This document shows, one piece after another, positions 1 through 7,240 of a stretch of DNA of 28,941 bases. Positions within the stretch are counted from its first letter, which is position 1. Every line of letters starts with the position of its first letter. This DNA is from Glaciecola sp. UBA1851. GTDB taxonomy: Bacteria > Pseudomonadota > Gammaproteobacteria > Enterobacterales > Alteromonadaceae. The stretch covers positions 1 to 28,941 of the forward strand of contig DDIL01000073.1 of assembly GCA_002338515.1 (NCBI GenBank), read 5' to 3'. Made by a program: the position numbers and the translations under genes. Below the pieces are notes generated by a model. It ran no database searches, had not been told where the DNA came from, and was given only the letters and a program-made list of their open reading frames with translations.

Positions 1-1034
1 ACTACACCAAAGTCTTCAAAAGGAAACATAGCTAATGTTGAGCTAAAACCAAAAGTGTTACCTCCATGCTCTACTCTTAACTTACCGTAACTACTCCTTA
101 GTCTCCAACCAAACCCTTCTCCATGCAAAAAAGCGTCTGGTTCGTATTTGTCAGATTTAGCATTCTGGATTTGCGTTGCTTGCAATTGAAAAGCTTCAGG
201 AATTACTTTATTTTGGTTAAATTCACCGTTATTCAGCCATACCTTTATCCAATTCGATAAGTCTATTACATTGCTTTTAATTGCACCTGCTGGACGAGTT
301 GAATTGAACTCTTCAAACTTTACTCTAACCATATGGTCATCAAATATTCCGTAAGGGCGCGCATAATTTCCCGCTTTTTTCATTTTTTCTATGGAAGTAA
401 ACGTTCTAGTCATATTTAATGGTTGAAAAAGGCGAGTATCTATACCTTTTTCCCAAGTTTCACTCGACGCGTGTTCAAAAATTACTGCCGCAAGCGTATA
501 GGCCATATTACTGTATGAAAAGCTGTTGAGGGGTGCGGCTTGTGGTTTTAGATACTTAATTCGGTTGACGATTTTTAACATATCGTTTTCTGGGAAAAAG
601 ATTTCCGATGTTCCTTGATTACCTAATCCACTTCTGTGACTTAATAAATCGCCAACCGAGACTGTTTGATTCATTAGTTCACTATTGAAAGAAAAGTTTT
701 TGATATATTTAGCAGGCTGCGCTGAAAGGTCTACTAATTCCTCACTTTCAATAATACCTAATAGCGAACTGGTAAAAGATTTCGTAATTGACCCTATCGG
801 AAAAACGGTGTCAGGTGTTACTGGTTTTTGTGCTTCAACGTCTCTTAAACCAAATCCTTTGGCGTAAACAAGCTTCTGCTCAGAAACGATCCCAATTGAT
901 AAGCCTGCCGCATTAAACTTAGAAACCAGCTCGTTAATTCGAGGCTCTAACGCTTCATAATCAACTTCTTTTGCATCAACCGAATTAGATAAGCAAAGTA
1001 ATAAGAATAAAATAATAAAAGTAGAAGTATTCAT
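1..1034 (-). CDS. Serine hydrolase of the beta-lactamase/PBP4-like family, C-terminus cut off by window edge
   Basis: Translated directly from the minus strand; ATG at 1034-1032, open to the window edge (344 codons seen). Residues 1-21 are a signal peptide (hydrophobic core, cleavage near VDA-KE), so it is exported. The class C beta-lactamase/serine esterase active-site set is complete: SITK at 82-85 (nucleophile Ser82, Lys85), YSN at 174-176, and HGG at 323-325 in place of KTG. HGG is common in esterases and D-aminopeptidases of this family (Pfam Beta-lactamase, PF00144), so an esterase or peptidase is as likely as a true beta-lactamase. It lies 318 bp downstream of the alginate lyases on the same strand, beyond a long hairpin, so it is probably a separate transcription unit. 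The substrate cannot be told from the sequence. Confidence 0.88.
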   Translation of the reverse strand, partial: MNTSTFIILFLLLCLSNSVDAKEVDYEALEPRINELVSKFNAAGLSIGIVSEQKLVYAKGFGLRDVEAQKPVTPDTVFPIGSITKSFTSSLLGIIESEELVDLSAQPAKYIKNFSFNSELMNQTVSVGDLLSHRSGLGNQGTSEIFFPENDMLKIVNRIKYLKPQAAPLNSFSYSNMAYTLAAVIFEHASSETWEKGIDTRLFQPLNMTRTFTSIEKMKKAGNYARPYGIFDDHMVRVKFEEFNSTRPAGAIKSNVIDLSNWIKVWLNNGEFNQNKVIPEAFQLQATQIQNAKSDKYEPDAFLHGEGFGWRLRSSYGKLRVEHGGNTFGFSSTLAMFPFEDFGV

Positions 1035-1351
1035 TGCGCTCGAATCCAAATTATTAATTATATTATCGGAGGTATTTTGGTTGCTGGTAAGTACAAAAAA
1101 TACAGGCTTTATAAGGCTAAACCAATAAAAAACATATTTCTTCTCACTTTTACGGCTCTTTAAAATTTTGGATGCAAATAGACAACAACTATTTGTTACT
1201 TATTTGTTAATAGCTTATTTTGAAAAAACTAAGAGTATAAAGAAATAGCCAGCAACTATTCCCCTAAGATTTTATGTGGGTTAAACTCGCTCAGTAAATT
1301 TTACTTACCAATTATTTTTAATTGGTAAGTAAAATATGTGTGAAAGCCTGA
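1035..1351. other. Intergenic region, no gene seen
   Basis: The 317 bp between the serine hydrolase start and the lipoprotein lyase stop is AT-rich and has no convincing ORF. It holds the long inverted repeat at 1298-1335. On the minus strand, a TATAAT hexamer lies about 30 bases before the hydrolase ATG without a good -35 box. The hydrolase promoter presumably lies here. Confidence 0.6.
1298..1335 (-). terminator. Perfect 16-bp AT-rich hairpin downstream of the alginate lyase pair
   Basis: Bases 1298-1313 pair without mismatch with 1320-1335. The six-base loop can close by one more A-T pair to leave TTTT. It lies 17 bp past the stop of the lipoprotein lyase. The stem is long for a terminator and has few G-C pairs, and the minus-strand U-tract is short, so it could also be a 3' stabilising hairpin or an operator. 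Terminator is the simplest reading from position. Confidence 0.5.
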
Positions 1352-2854
1352 CTAATTCGCCGGGTGCGTATTAATTAATTGATAAAATGTAGCTTGAAAG
1401 TATTCGTCAGGATTGCCTGAATTATTACCTGTGTATGCGCCTGCTTTGAAGTACATCCACTCATCTTGAACATCGTAACCACTATTTACTTCATTCATAT
1501 CAATAAATTGGTGACCGACAATAGGATCTGAAAGCCCACCTTTTCTGATAAGTACGTCAATGCGGGCACCCTCTTGAATGATTTCATAGGAAAATACTTC
1601 GTCTAAACCAAAACCAACACTGGGCTCAGACGTAAAGTTAGGTTGGTTGGAAAAATCCCCATATTCTGGACCATAAACCATTTTAAGTATCTCATCTCCG
1701 CCATTTATTTCATGGGCAAAATAAATGTAGCCTGTTTTATGTTCAGGACGTTTGCGATAGTACAACCTAATAGGTTCATCATCACCAGCATGGATTTGTC
1801 CAATAATAAATCTGCCAAGTTGGAAATTTTCGCCAGTACGAGCCACATAGTTTACCGCCATGGTAGCAGACAAATGTCCCCCTCTACCGCCAATAGGTTG
1901 TGTTACTTCCGGCTGATAGCCCAACACCCAGTTATTTTCATTCTGCCCTTGGGTGGAAATACTTGTGTTTCCTCGTCGCAACATTTCTCTTAATTCGGTT
2001 CTTGCATAACTTGTGTTGGTTGAGGTTTTAGGTGCATAAATTGGTGCATTAAACACCATGCCACCATCATCACCCGTATAAAAAAATTCGTTTTCAAAAC
2101 CATTATCTAAATCACGTTCAGAAACACGGTCAGAGCGGCCGTTATTGTCGTTATCTTGAGGGTTATCTAATCCCCATGTTAATAAATCAAAATTCTCTCC
2201 AGGAGGGACGTCAGGGTTTAAGTTTAATGCGCTTAACGAAAAGTTACTAGGTGCTTCTACTGCCGTACCATCAAGTGGGCAACCAATTACAAACACTTCG
2301 GATATGCCAGCATTAGTTGCGGAAGTAAAATTAGTTTCAAGCTTTAAATATCGAAGGTTGGTATCGTCAATATCATACACTTCTGGCAGGTTAATACTTC
2401 CAGTACTTTGCAATGTGGCAATATCATAAAAACCGGTATTATCAGCAGAGCCGGTTAAGGTAAAATTGTGTTGGGTTTGCTCACCGTTTCGCCAAGCAAT
2501 TCTAATAGAATCAACTTTATAGTTTTCACTTAAGTCTAACGTGAAACTAGCGTTTGCTTCGTCTGAAGTCCAGGCTGTGTTTAAATCATGGTCGGCGATA
2601 TTGTCAGCGCCACTTGCCTCTAAAGTGACATTATCGGATAAAACAGATAGTATGTATATCAATTGGCTATTGGTGCTACATGAACCACTTGGTGGAGTCC
2701 CGACTGTTGTGGGCGGCGCTGGTGTTGGTGCGGGTGTAGGTATTGGAGTAGGCAAATTGCTATTTGCAGTAGGCGCTTGACTACTGGACCCACCGCCACA
2801 CCCCACTAACGTTGATATGCTTAGACAAAAAATCAATTTTCTATTAAATTTCAT
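1352..2854 (-). CDS. Alginate lyase, family PL7, lipoprotein with discoidin-like (F5/8 type C) domain
   Basis: Endo-type alginate lyase, probably anchored in the outer membrane. A lipoprotein signal peptide ends in LVGC (Cys19), followed by Gly and a Ser run that do not suggest inner-membrane retention. A Pro/Thr-rich linker spans about 28-56. A discoidin/CBM32-like domain spans about 60-193, bounded by Cys59 and Cys192, and probably binds glycan. The catalytic PL7 jelly-roll covers about 215-500. It has the three family motifs: RTELREML (285-292), QIH (353-355; the Gln and His of the active site) and YFKAGAY (468-474; the catalytic Tyr). The start has an AAAGGGC-type ribosome site. It lies 46 bp downstream of a second PL7 gene on the same strand, so the two are likely co-transcribed. 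Substrate preference (M or G blocks) cannot be read; QIH is often associated with G-acting or broad enzymes, but this is only a hint. Confidence 0.93.
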   Translation of the reverse strand: MKFNRKLIFCLSISTLVGCGGGSSSQAPTANSNLPTPIPTPAPTPAPPTTVGTPPSGSCSTNSQLIYILSVLSDNVTLEASGADNIADHDLNTAWTSDEANASFTLDLSENYKVDSIRIAWRNGEQTQHNFTLTGSADNTGFYDIATLQSTGSINLPEVYDIDDTNLRYLKLETNFTSATNAGISEVFVIGCPLDGTAVEAPSNFSLSALNLNPDVPPGENFDLLTWGLDNPQDNDNNGRSDRVSERDLDNGFENEFFYTGDDGGMVFNAPIYAPKTSTNTSYARTELREMLRRGNTSISTQGQNENNWVLGYQPEVTQPIGGRGGHLSATMAVNYVARTGENFQLGRFIIGQIHAGDDEPIRLYYRKRPEHKTGYIYFAHEINGGDEILKMVYGPEYGDFSNQPNFTSEPSVGFGLDEVFSYEIIQEGARIDVLIRKGGLSDPIVGHQFIDMNEVNSGYDVQDEWMYFKAGAYTGNNSGNPDEYFQATFYQLINTHPAN

Positions 2855-2900
2855 ATTTTATTACTGCCCTTTGGCGTGCGTAAAACAGCGCAAATTAAGT

Positions 2901-3902
2901 TTAATAATCATAGCCATCATGACTATTTTCTAAATGGTAAAATGTTGCTTGAACATAATCTCTTTTATCACCTGAATTATTCTGATTATAGACACCTGCC
3001 TTAAAATACATATATTGATTTGAACGATGATAGCCACTCTCACTCATATCAACATGCTGGGTAATATTGTCGTGTCCTTCTCTTATAATTGTGACGTAAA
3101 GTTGGTCCTTCACTACCGTAATTTTATAACTGAATTTTTCCCCCAAAGGGATACCATTTTCAGGGGCTGCAGCGGTGTGCGAACGAGTGCCAATGAGGTT
3201 AAACCAAATGTCATCCGCTCCATTTATTTCATGCGCAAAATACAGCGTACCTAGTTCATTTTGGGGGAGTTTTCTGTAGTACAAGCGAATAGGTTCATCA
3301 TCAATAGCGTGAATTTGACCAATAATGACGCGGCCAACCTTCTTGGGGTCGCCTGTTGTTGATACTCTATTAACTGCAACTGTAGCTTCAAGTGAACCAT
3401 CTACTGCGCCTGCTTTTTTTTGTCCAGAAAAGTGCATTGAACCGAACACCCAATTGTTTTTATTCACGCCTTGAGTCTTGATTCGTGTATTGCCTCTGCG
3501 TAACATTTCGCGTAACTCTGTTCTAACGTACTTAGTGTTTTTTGAAGTGGTTGCACCATAATTTGGCGACGCGAATACCATTCCACCGTCTTCAGCAGTA
3601 TAAAATAATGGCTCTACAACAAACCCTTTATCTAAAAAGGTTTCTCCTACTCGATCAGCCTTCTCATCCTTATTGGTATCGACGGGAAGTGTTAAATACC
3701 AATCAAGTAAGTCAAAATTTTCACCAGGTGGAAGGGTTGCATCTAATTTAAATGGATAACCTAATAACTTGCCGTTTTCTAAATATTTGTGAGGGTCTTT
3801 ATGTACCTCGGCACCAGCGATAAAAGTAAAAAATAAATTGAGAATAACAACCCAAATTCCTTTCTTCACCCACTTTACGCTTTGTAAAAAACCGATTTTC
3901 AT
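2901..3902 (-). CDS. Alginate lyase, family PL7, single-domain exported enzyme
   Basis: Cleaves alginate by beta-elimination. The N-terminal signal peptide has a basic start, a hydrophobic core at 16-29 and a likely cleavage after AGA at 31, with no lipobox, so the product is periplasmic or secreted. The rest is one PL7 domain with RTELREML (127-134), QIH (196-198) and YFKAGVYNQ (299-307), which hold the Arg, Gln/His and Tyr of the family active site. It is a paralogue of the downstream lipoprotein lyase: both share PPGENFDLL at the domain start, TELREMLRRGNT, and DDEPIRLYYRK. It lacks the carbohydrate-binding domain. It is first of the minus-strand pair and diverges from the TonB receptor across a 186-bp control region. 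333 residues is normal for a secreted PL7 enzyme. Confidence 0.93.
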   Translation of the reverse strand: MKIGFLQSVKWVKKGIWVVILNLFFTFIAGAEVHKDPHKYLENGKLLGYPFKLDATLPPGENFDLLDWYLTLPVDTNKDEKADRVGETFLDKGFVVEPLFYTAEDGGMVFASPNYGATTSKNTKYVRTELREMLRRGNTRIKTQGVNKNNWVFGSMHFSGQKKAGAVDGSLEATVAVNRVSTTGDPKKVGRVIIGQIHAIDDEPIRLYYRKLPQNELGTLYFAHEINGADDIWFNLIGTRSHTAAAPENGIPLGEKFSYKITVVKDQLYVTIIREGHDNITQHVDMSESGYHRSNQYMYFKAGVYNQNNSGDKRDYVQATFYHLENSHDGYDY

Positions 3903-3930
3903 TACGTTTCCAGATACATGCTAAATATTG

Positions 3931-3943
3931 TTTGTATTACAAA
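3931..3943. promoter_or_regulatory. Perfect palindrome (6-1-6) in the divergent lyase/receptor control region, likely operator
   Basis: TTTGTA-T-TACAAA, 6-bp arms around one central base, lies 29 bp before the start of the PL7 gene and about 146 bp before the receptor start. Half-sites of the TTGTA/TACAA type are typical of GntR-family (FadR/FCD) regulators of uronate use such as ExuR/UxuR. Assignment to an alginate regulator is inference. I found no second perfect copy in the window. Confidence 0.45.
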
Positions 3944-4023
3944 TATACCAGAAACAACATGTCATATTAAAGCCAATTGTTGATTATTGGTTAATTTAAA
4001 TGTAATTTTTGGTAAACAAACAA

Positions 4024-4052
4024 TTGACATGGCATTACCAAATTGTTTAAAT
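4024..4052 (+). promoter_or_regulatory. Candidate sigma-70 promoter for the TonB receptor
   Basis: A perfect TTGACA (4024-4029) is followed 17 bases later by TTAAAT (4047-4052; 4 of 6 to TATAAT), 36 bp before the chosen receptor ATG at 4089. The -35 box also ends an 8-bp inverted repeat (3974-3981 with 4019-4026), which may be regulatory. Confidence 0.4.
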
Positions 4053-4088
4053 GATGTTAAAACCAATAACAAGACATGGAAAATCTCA

Positions 4089-7000
4089 ATGAGTATAAAA
4101 TCCCCTCCTTCTCGTTTGGCCTTGGCTGTTAAACGTTCTTGTATTAAGTCGGCAATATACACAAGTATTGCTGGGAGTATGTTTATTGCATCTTCCGCAC
4201 TATCTCAACAAACTAATGAAGAGCCTGAAGCACAAGAAGGTTCTCCAGAAGTGATAGAGGTACAGGGCGTACGTCGAACAATACAAGATGCAATTTCTAT
4301 AAAAAGAGAGTCAACCAGTATTGTTGATGGCATGTCGGCTAGCGATATTGGTGAGTTGCCAGCTTTGTCTATTGGTGAAGCAATTGAAACCCTAACCGGA
4401 GCGTCATCACATATAGAACAAGGTGGTGCGACTGAAATATCTATACGTGGTTTGGGCCCGTTTTTAGGCAGTACGGTTTTTAATGGTCGTGAAGCGGCAA
4501 ATGGTAGTGGTGACCGTTCGGTTAACTTCTCACAGTTCCCTTCAGAACTATTCCAAAAGATTTCGATTTATAAAACGCAAGAGGCTAGTTTGATTGAGGG
4601 CGGCGTATCAGGTCAAATCCACCTAGATACGGTTAAGCCACTAGATTTTGGCAAAACACGTTTCCAAACAGAGTTGAAAGGAAACTATAACCCTAGTACT
4701 CAAGATATAGTCGATCCTGCGCGAGAATTTGGTACGCGTTTAACAGCAAGTTATATTGACCAATTTGAAACAGACAAAATTGGTGAGATAGGTTTTTCGA
4801 TTGGTTTTCAAAAAGATTTGAAAACTAATCCGGAGCAAGAAGCCCGATCTACTAGTACTTGGCGAGATTGTGCAAATGACCCTTCAAGACCTGGTGGAGT
4901 GTATGCGACTAGCAACTGTGATTCTGGTAGTGGTGACTTAGTATTAGAAGTTGATCCTGAAACTGGTGTTGCACCAGATGCAGATACACCCTATTTATTT
5001 GCTCCCAGTGCCCGTTCTTTCCGCCAAAATATGACTGATGATGATCGTGAAGCAATTTTTGCTGCAATTCAATGGCGCCCTACCAATAAACTAGAAATCA
5101 ACATTGATGGACAAATATCGGACAGAACATTTACAGAAGTTCGAAGTGATTTGTTGTTTGCGGAAAACCGCAGAATAGATTCACCGTTTGTTAATCCGAA
5201 TGACAGACTAGACGGCAACTTGGTTGTATCTCAAAGCGGTTCTGTTTTGTCTTTTACCAATGAGCAGCGGATTGAAGCGCACAGTATTTATCAAGAGAGA
5301 ATTGAAGAGTACGAAGGCGGCGGTATATCATTTGCCTATGATGTCAACGATGTACTAAAGATAACAGCCGATTATTCTGTGTCTAAAACTAAACGTCGTG
5401 AAAATATCATTCAAACTCGTCTTCAGTCAGAGCAACGTGATATTTATGGTAATCCAGTTCCGGGCGCCGAAAACGATGGCCGTGTTGAAACCTATACTGA
5501 AATAGCACAAGGTAGTTCAGAAGTTCCACTTTTTGTTGTGCAGAATTTTGATGTTAATCACCATGAATTGTTTGCTGATAACGCTCGAACTCGGGTCGAT
5601 TTAAATCAGTTTAGAAATAATACAATTACAGCATTTAGAACGGATGCGGAATACTTACCCGATTCAGAGCACTTCTCTATGATAAAAGTCGGTGTTCGCT
5701 TATCTACACTTGAGTTTGATAGTGTTCCACGTGTTAGAGATGAATTTACCGCCTCTGATTCTGTGTTAGCGGATGCTAACATCGCATGTCGAAATGATGT
5801 ATTTCCAGAGTCTGGATTTTTATCGAGTGTGTCAGGTGGACAACCATTAATCACAAATATAGATGAAAATGGGAACGTAATCCCGCAGGGTACAGGCAAC
5901 ACTTGGGCTACATTTGATCCTTTGTGTCTTGCAACTGCAATAATTGGTAGCTCACCTGTTATTCCTGCTCCTGAGCAAACTATTGCGTCTGTTGATGTAG
6001 AAGAAGATACAACGGCTGCGTATGTTCAAGTCAATTTTGACACAATGTTTGGTGAATATCCTGTACGTGGTAACTTTGGCGTACGTTATGTACAAACAGA
6101 AGTCACGTCAAACTCAGTAAGAAGCGATTTAACGGCTGTCATAAATGAAGCAGACGATACAATCGCGGATATTGTTGAAACGGGTGAATTGCGACCTGTA
6201 TCTGGTGGAGGGGATTATTCAGAATTATTACCAAGCGTGAATTTAGTCATGGAATTAAGTGATGACGTTCTACTACGAGGTGGTTTATATAGAGCGCTTT
6301 CGCGTCCTGACCCTGCAGATTTAGGATTTGGCCGTGACTTTACCGGCTTAGGTGAAGAAAGTGGCGACACTCTAGACAGTGCAATAGGCACGGCAATAGC
6401 AAATGGTAATCCATTTACTCAGCCAATGACATCTTGGAATTATGATGTCGCGGTAGAATGGTATCCAAATGACGATACGCTATTAGCTTTAGGTCTCTAT
6501 TTGAAAAAATTTAAGGGTGGATTTGAGAACTCATCACAAATTGAAACTTTCAATGTTGATGGCGTTGATATAGACACAGTAGTAACCACTCAAAACGTGG
6601 TGGATGATACCAGCACTATTACAGGTTTAGAATTAACCGCTACTCACTCATTCAGTTATTTAGAGAACGAGTTCTTACAAAATTTCGGATTTAAATTCAG
6701 TTACAACTATGCGGATTCTGATTTCGAATTTGAAGATGCTCAGTTTGGTGAATCACAAGAATTTGTGGGTGACCAAGTTATTCAAAGAACTGGCATTGTG
6801 CCGCCGGGTAATTTGTTTGGCTTCTCAGAGCACGTGATGTCTAGCCAAGTTTACTGGCAAAAGGATGGTTTCAATGCATCAGTAATCTATAAGTATCGTA
6901 GTGAGTATTTTAATCAATTCATTACTACTCCTGGGAACCTTCGCTTCATTGATGACAAAGAAGTTGTAGAGTTCAAAGCATCTTATCGATACAACAGAAA

Positions 7001-7133
7001 CTGGAAGTTCTCTGTATCAGCAATCAACATATTCGATGATCCAAAAACTCAATATAACCCAACGCGAGATAACTTTGCAGAAATCAATGTGTATGGTCCT
7101 CGTGTGTATGCTGGGGTGACGTATCGACTTTAA
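4089..7133 (+). CDS. TonB-dependent outer-membrane receptor, probably for alginate oligosaccharides
   Basis: Active-transport beta-barrel of the outer membrane driven by TonB/ExbBD. The frame stays open upstream to a TTG at 3987, but the ATG at 4089 is chosen: it has a GGAAAA site upstream and gives a proper signal peptide (basic start, hydrophobic SIAGSMFIASSALS, cleavage near residue 40). This makes a 1014-residue protein. A TonB box, EVIEVQGV, is at 54-61. The plug domain is about 62-185 with the usual IRGLG motif at 119-123. The remainder is barrel, ending in GPRVYAGVTYRL. It resembles the TonB-Xanth-Caul (TIGR01782) type that imports sugars in Alteromonadales and Xanthomonadales, without a SusC-like N-terminal extension. 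The adjacent PL7 lyases make alginate oligomers the likely ligand (inference). A lipoprotein gene follows 107 bp downstream. Confidence 0.93.
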   Translation: MSIKSPPSRLALAVKRSCIKSAIYTSIAGSMFIASSALSQQTNEEPEAQEGSPEVIEVQGVRRTIQDAISIKRESTSIVDGMSASDIGELPALSIGEAIETLTGASSHIEQGGATEISIRGLGPFLGSTVFNGREAANGSGDRSVNFSQFPSELFQKISIYKTQEASLIEGGVSGQIHLDTVKPLDFGKTRFQTELKGNYNPSTQDIVDPAREFGTRLTASYIDQFETDKIGEIGFSIGFQKDLKTNPEQEARSTSTWRDCANDPSRPGGVYATSNCDSGSGDLVLEVDPETGVAPDADTPYLFAPSARSFRQNMTDDDREAIFAAIQWRPTNKLEINIDGQISDRTFTEVRSDLLFAENRRIDSPFVNPNDRLDGNLVVSQSGSVLSFTNEQRIEAHSIYQERIEEYEGGGISFAYDVNDVLKITADYSVSKTKRRENIIQTRLQSEQRDIYGNPVPGAENDGRVETYTEIAQGSSEVPLFVVQNFDVNHHELFADNARTRVDLNQFRNNTITAFRTDAEYLPDSEHFSMIKVGVRLSTLEFDSVPRVRDEFTASDSVLADANIACRNDVFPESGFLSSVSGGQPLITNIDENGNVIPQGTGNTWATFDPLCLATAIIGSSPVIPAPEQTIASVDVEEDTTAAYVQVNFDTMFGEYPVRGNFGVRYVQTEVTSNSVRSDLTAVINEADDTIADIVETGELRPVSGGGDYSELLPSVNLVMELSDDVLLRGGLYRALSRPDPADLGFGRDFTGLGEESGDTLDSAIGTAIANGNPFTQPMTSWNYDVAVEWYPNDDTLLALGLYLKKFKGGFENSSQIETFNVDGVDIDTVVTTQNVVDDTSTITGLELTATHSFSYLENEFLQNFGFKFSYNYADSDFEFEDAQFGESQEFVGDQVIQRTGIVPPGNLFGFSEHVMSSQVYWQKDGFNASVIYKYRSEYFNQFITTPGNLRFIDDKEVVEFKASYRYNRNWKFSVSAINIFDDPKTQYNPTRDNFAEINVYGPRVYAGVTYRL

Positions 7134-7240
7134 GAATCATAGCCCATCGCTTTAGTCGAGCTGGGTTATCAATCGAACGAAATAAAAACTGAAAATATTT
7201 AATTTAAAAATAAAGAATTATAAATAAAAGGTAAAGTGTA

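Noticed and set aside
2701..2760. GT-rich microrepeat in the lipoprotein lyase gene
   Set aside because: It simply encodes the Pro/Thr/Ala linker between signal and discoidin-like domain.
3987..4088. Longer N-terminus of the TonB receptor from a TTG at 3987
   Set aside because: It would place 34 polar residues before the signal peptide and include the promoter-like TTGACA. ATG 4089 gives a normal receptor start.
5606..5902. Minus-strand frame of 98 codons inside the receptor gene
   Set aside because: Antisense shadow of a well supported gene, with no motif or ribosome site. The same holds for frames opposite the lyases, feoB, ppaC, ygiQ and selO.
7140..7168. Imperfect inverted repeat (AGCCCA with TGGGTT) after the receptor stop
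   Set aside because: Stem is broken and no T-run follows; it is not a convincing terminator, and the lipoprotein gene starts 107 bp from the receptor stop.
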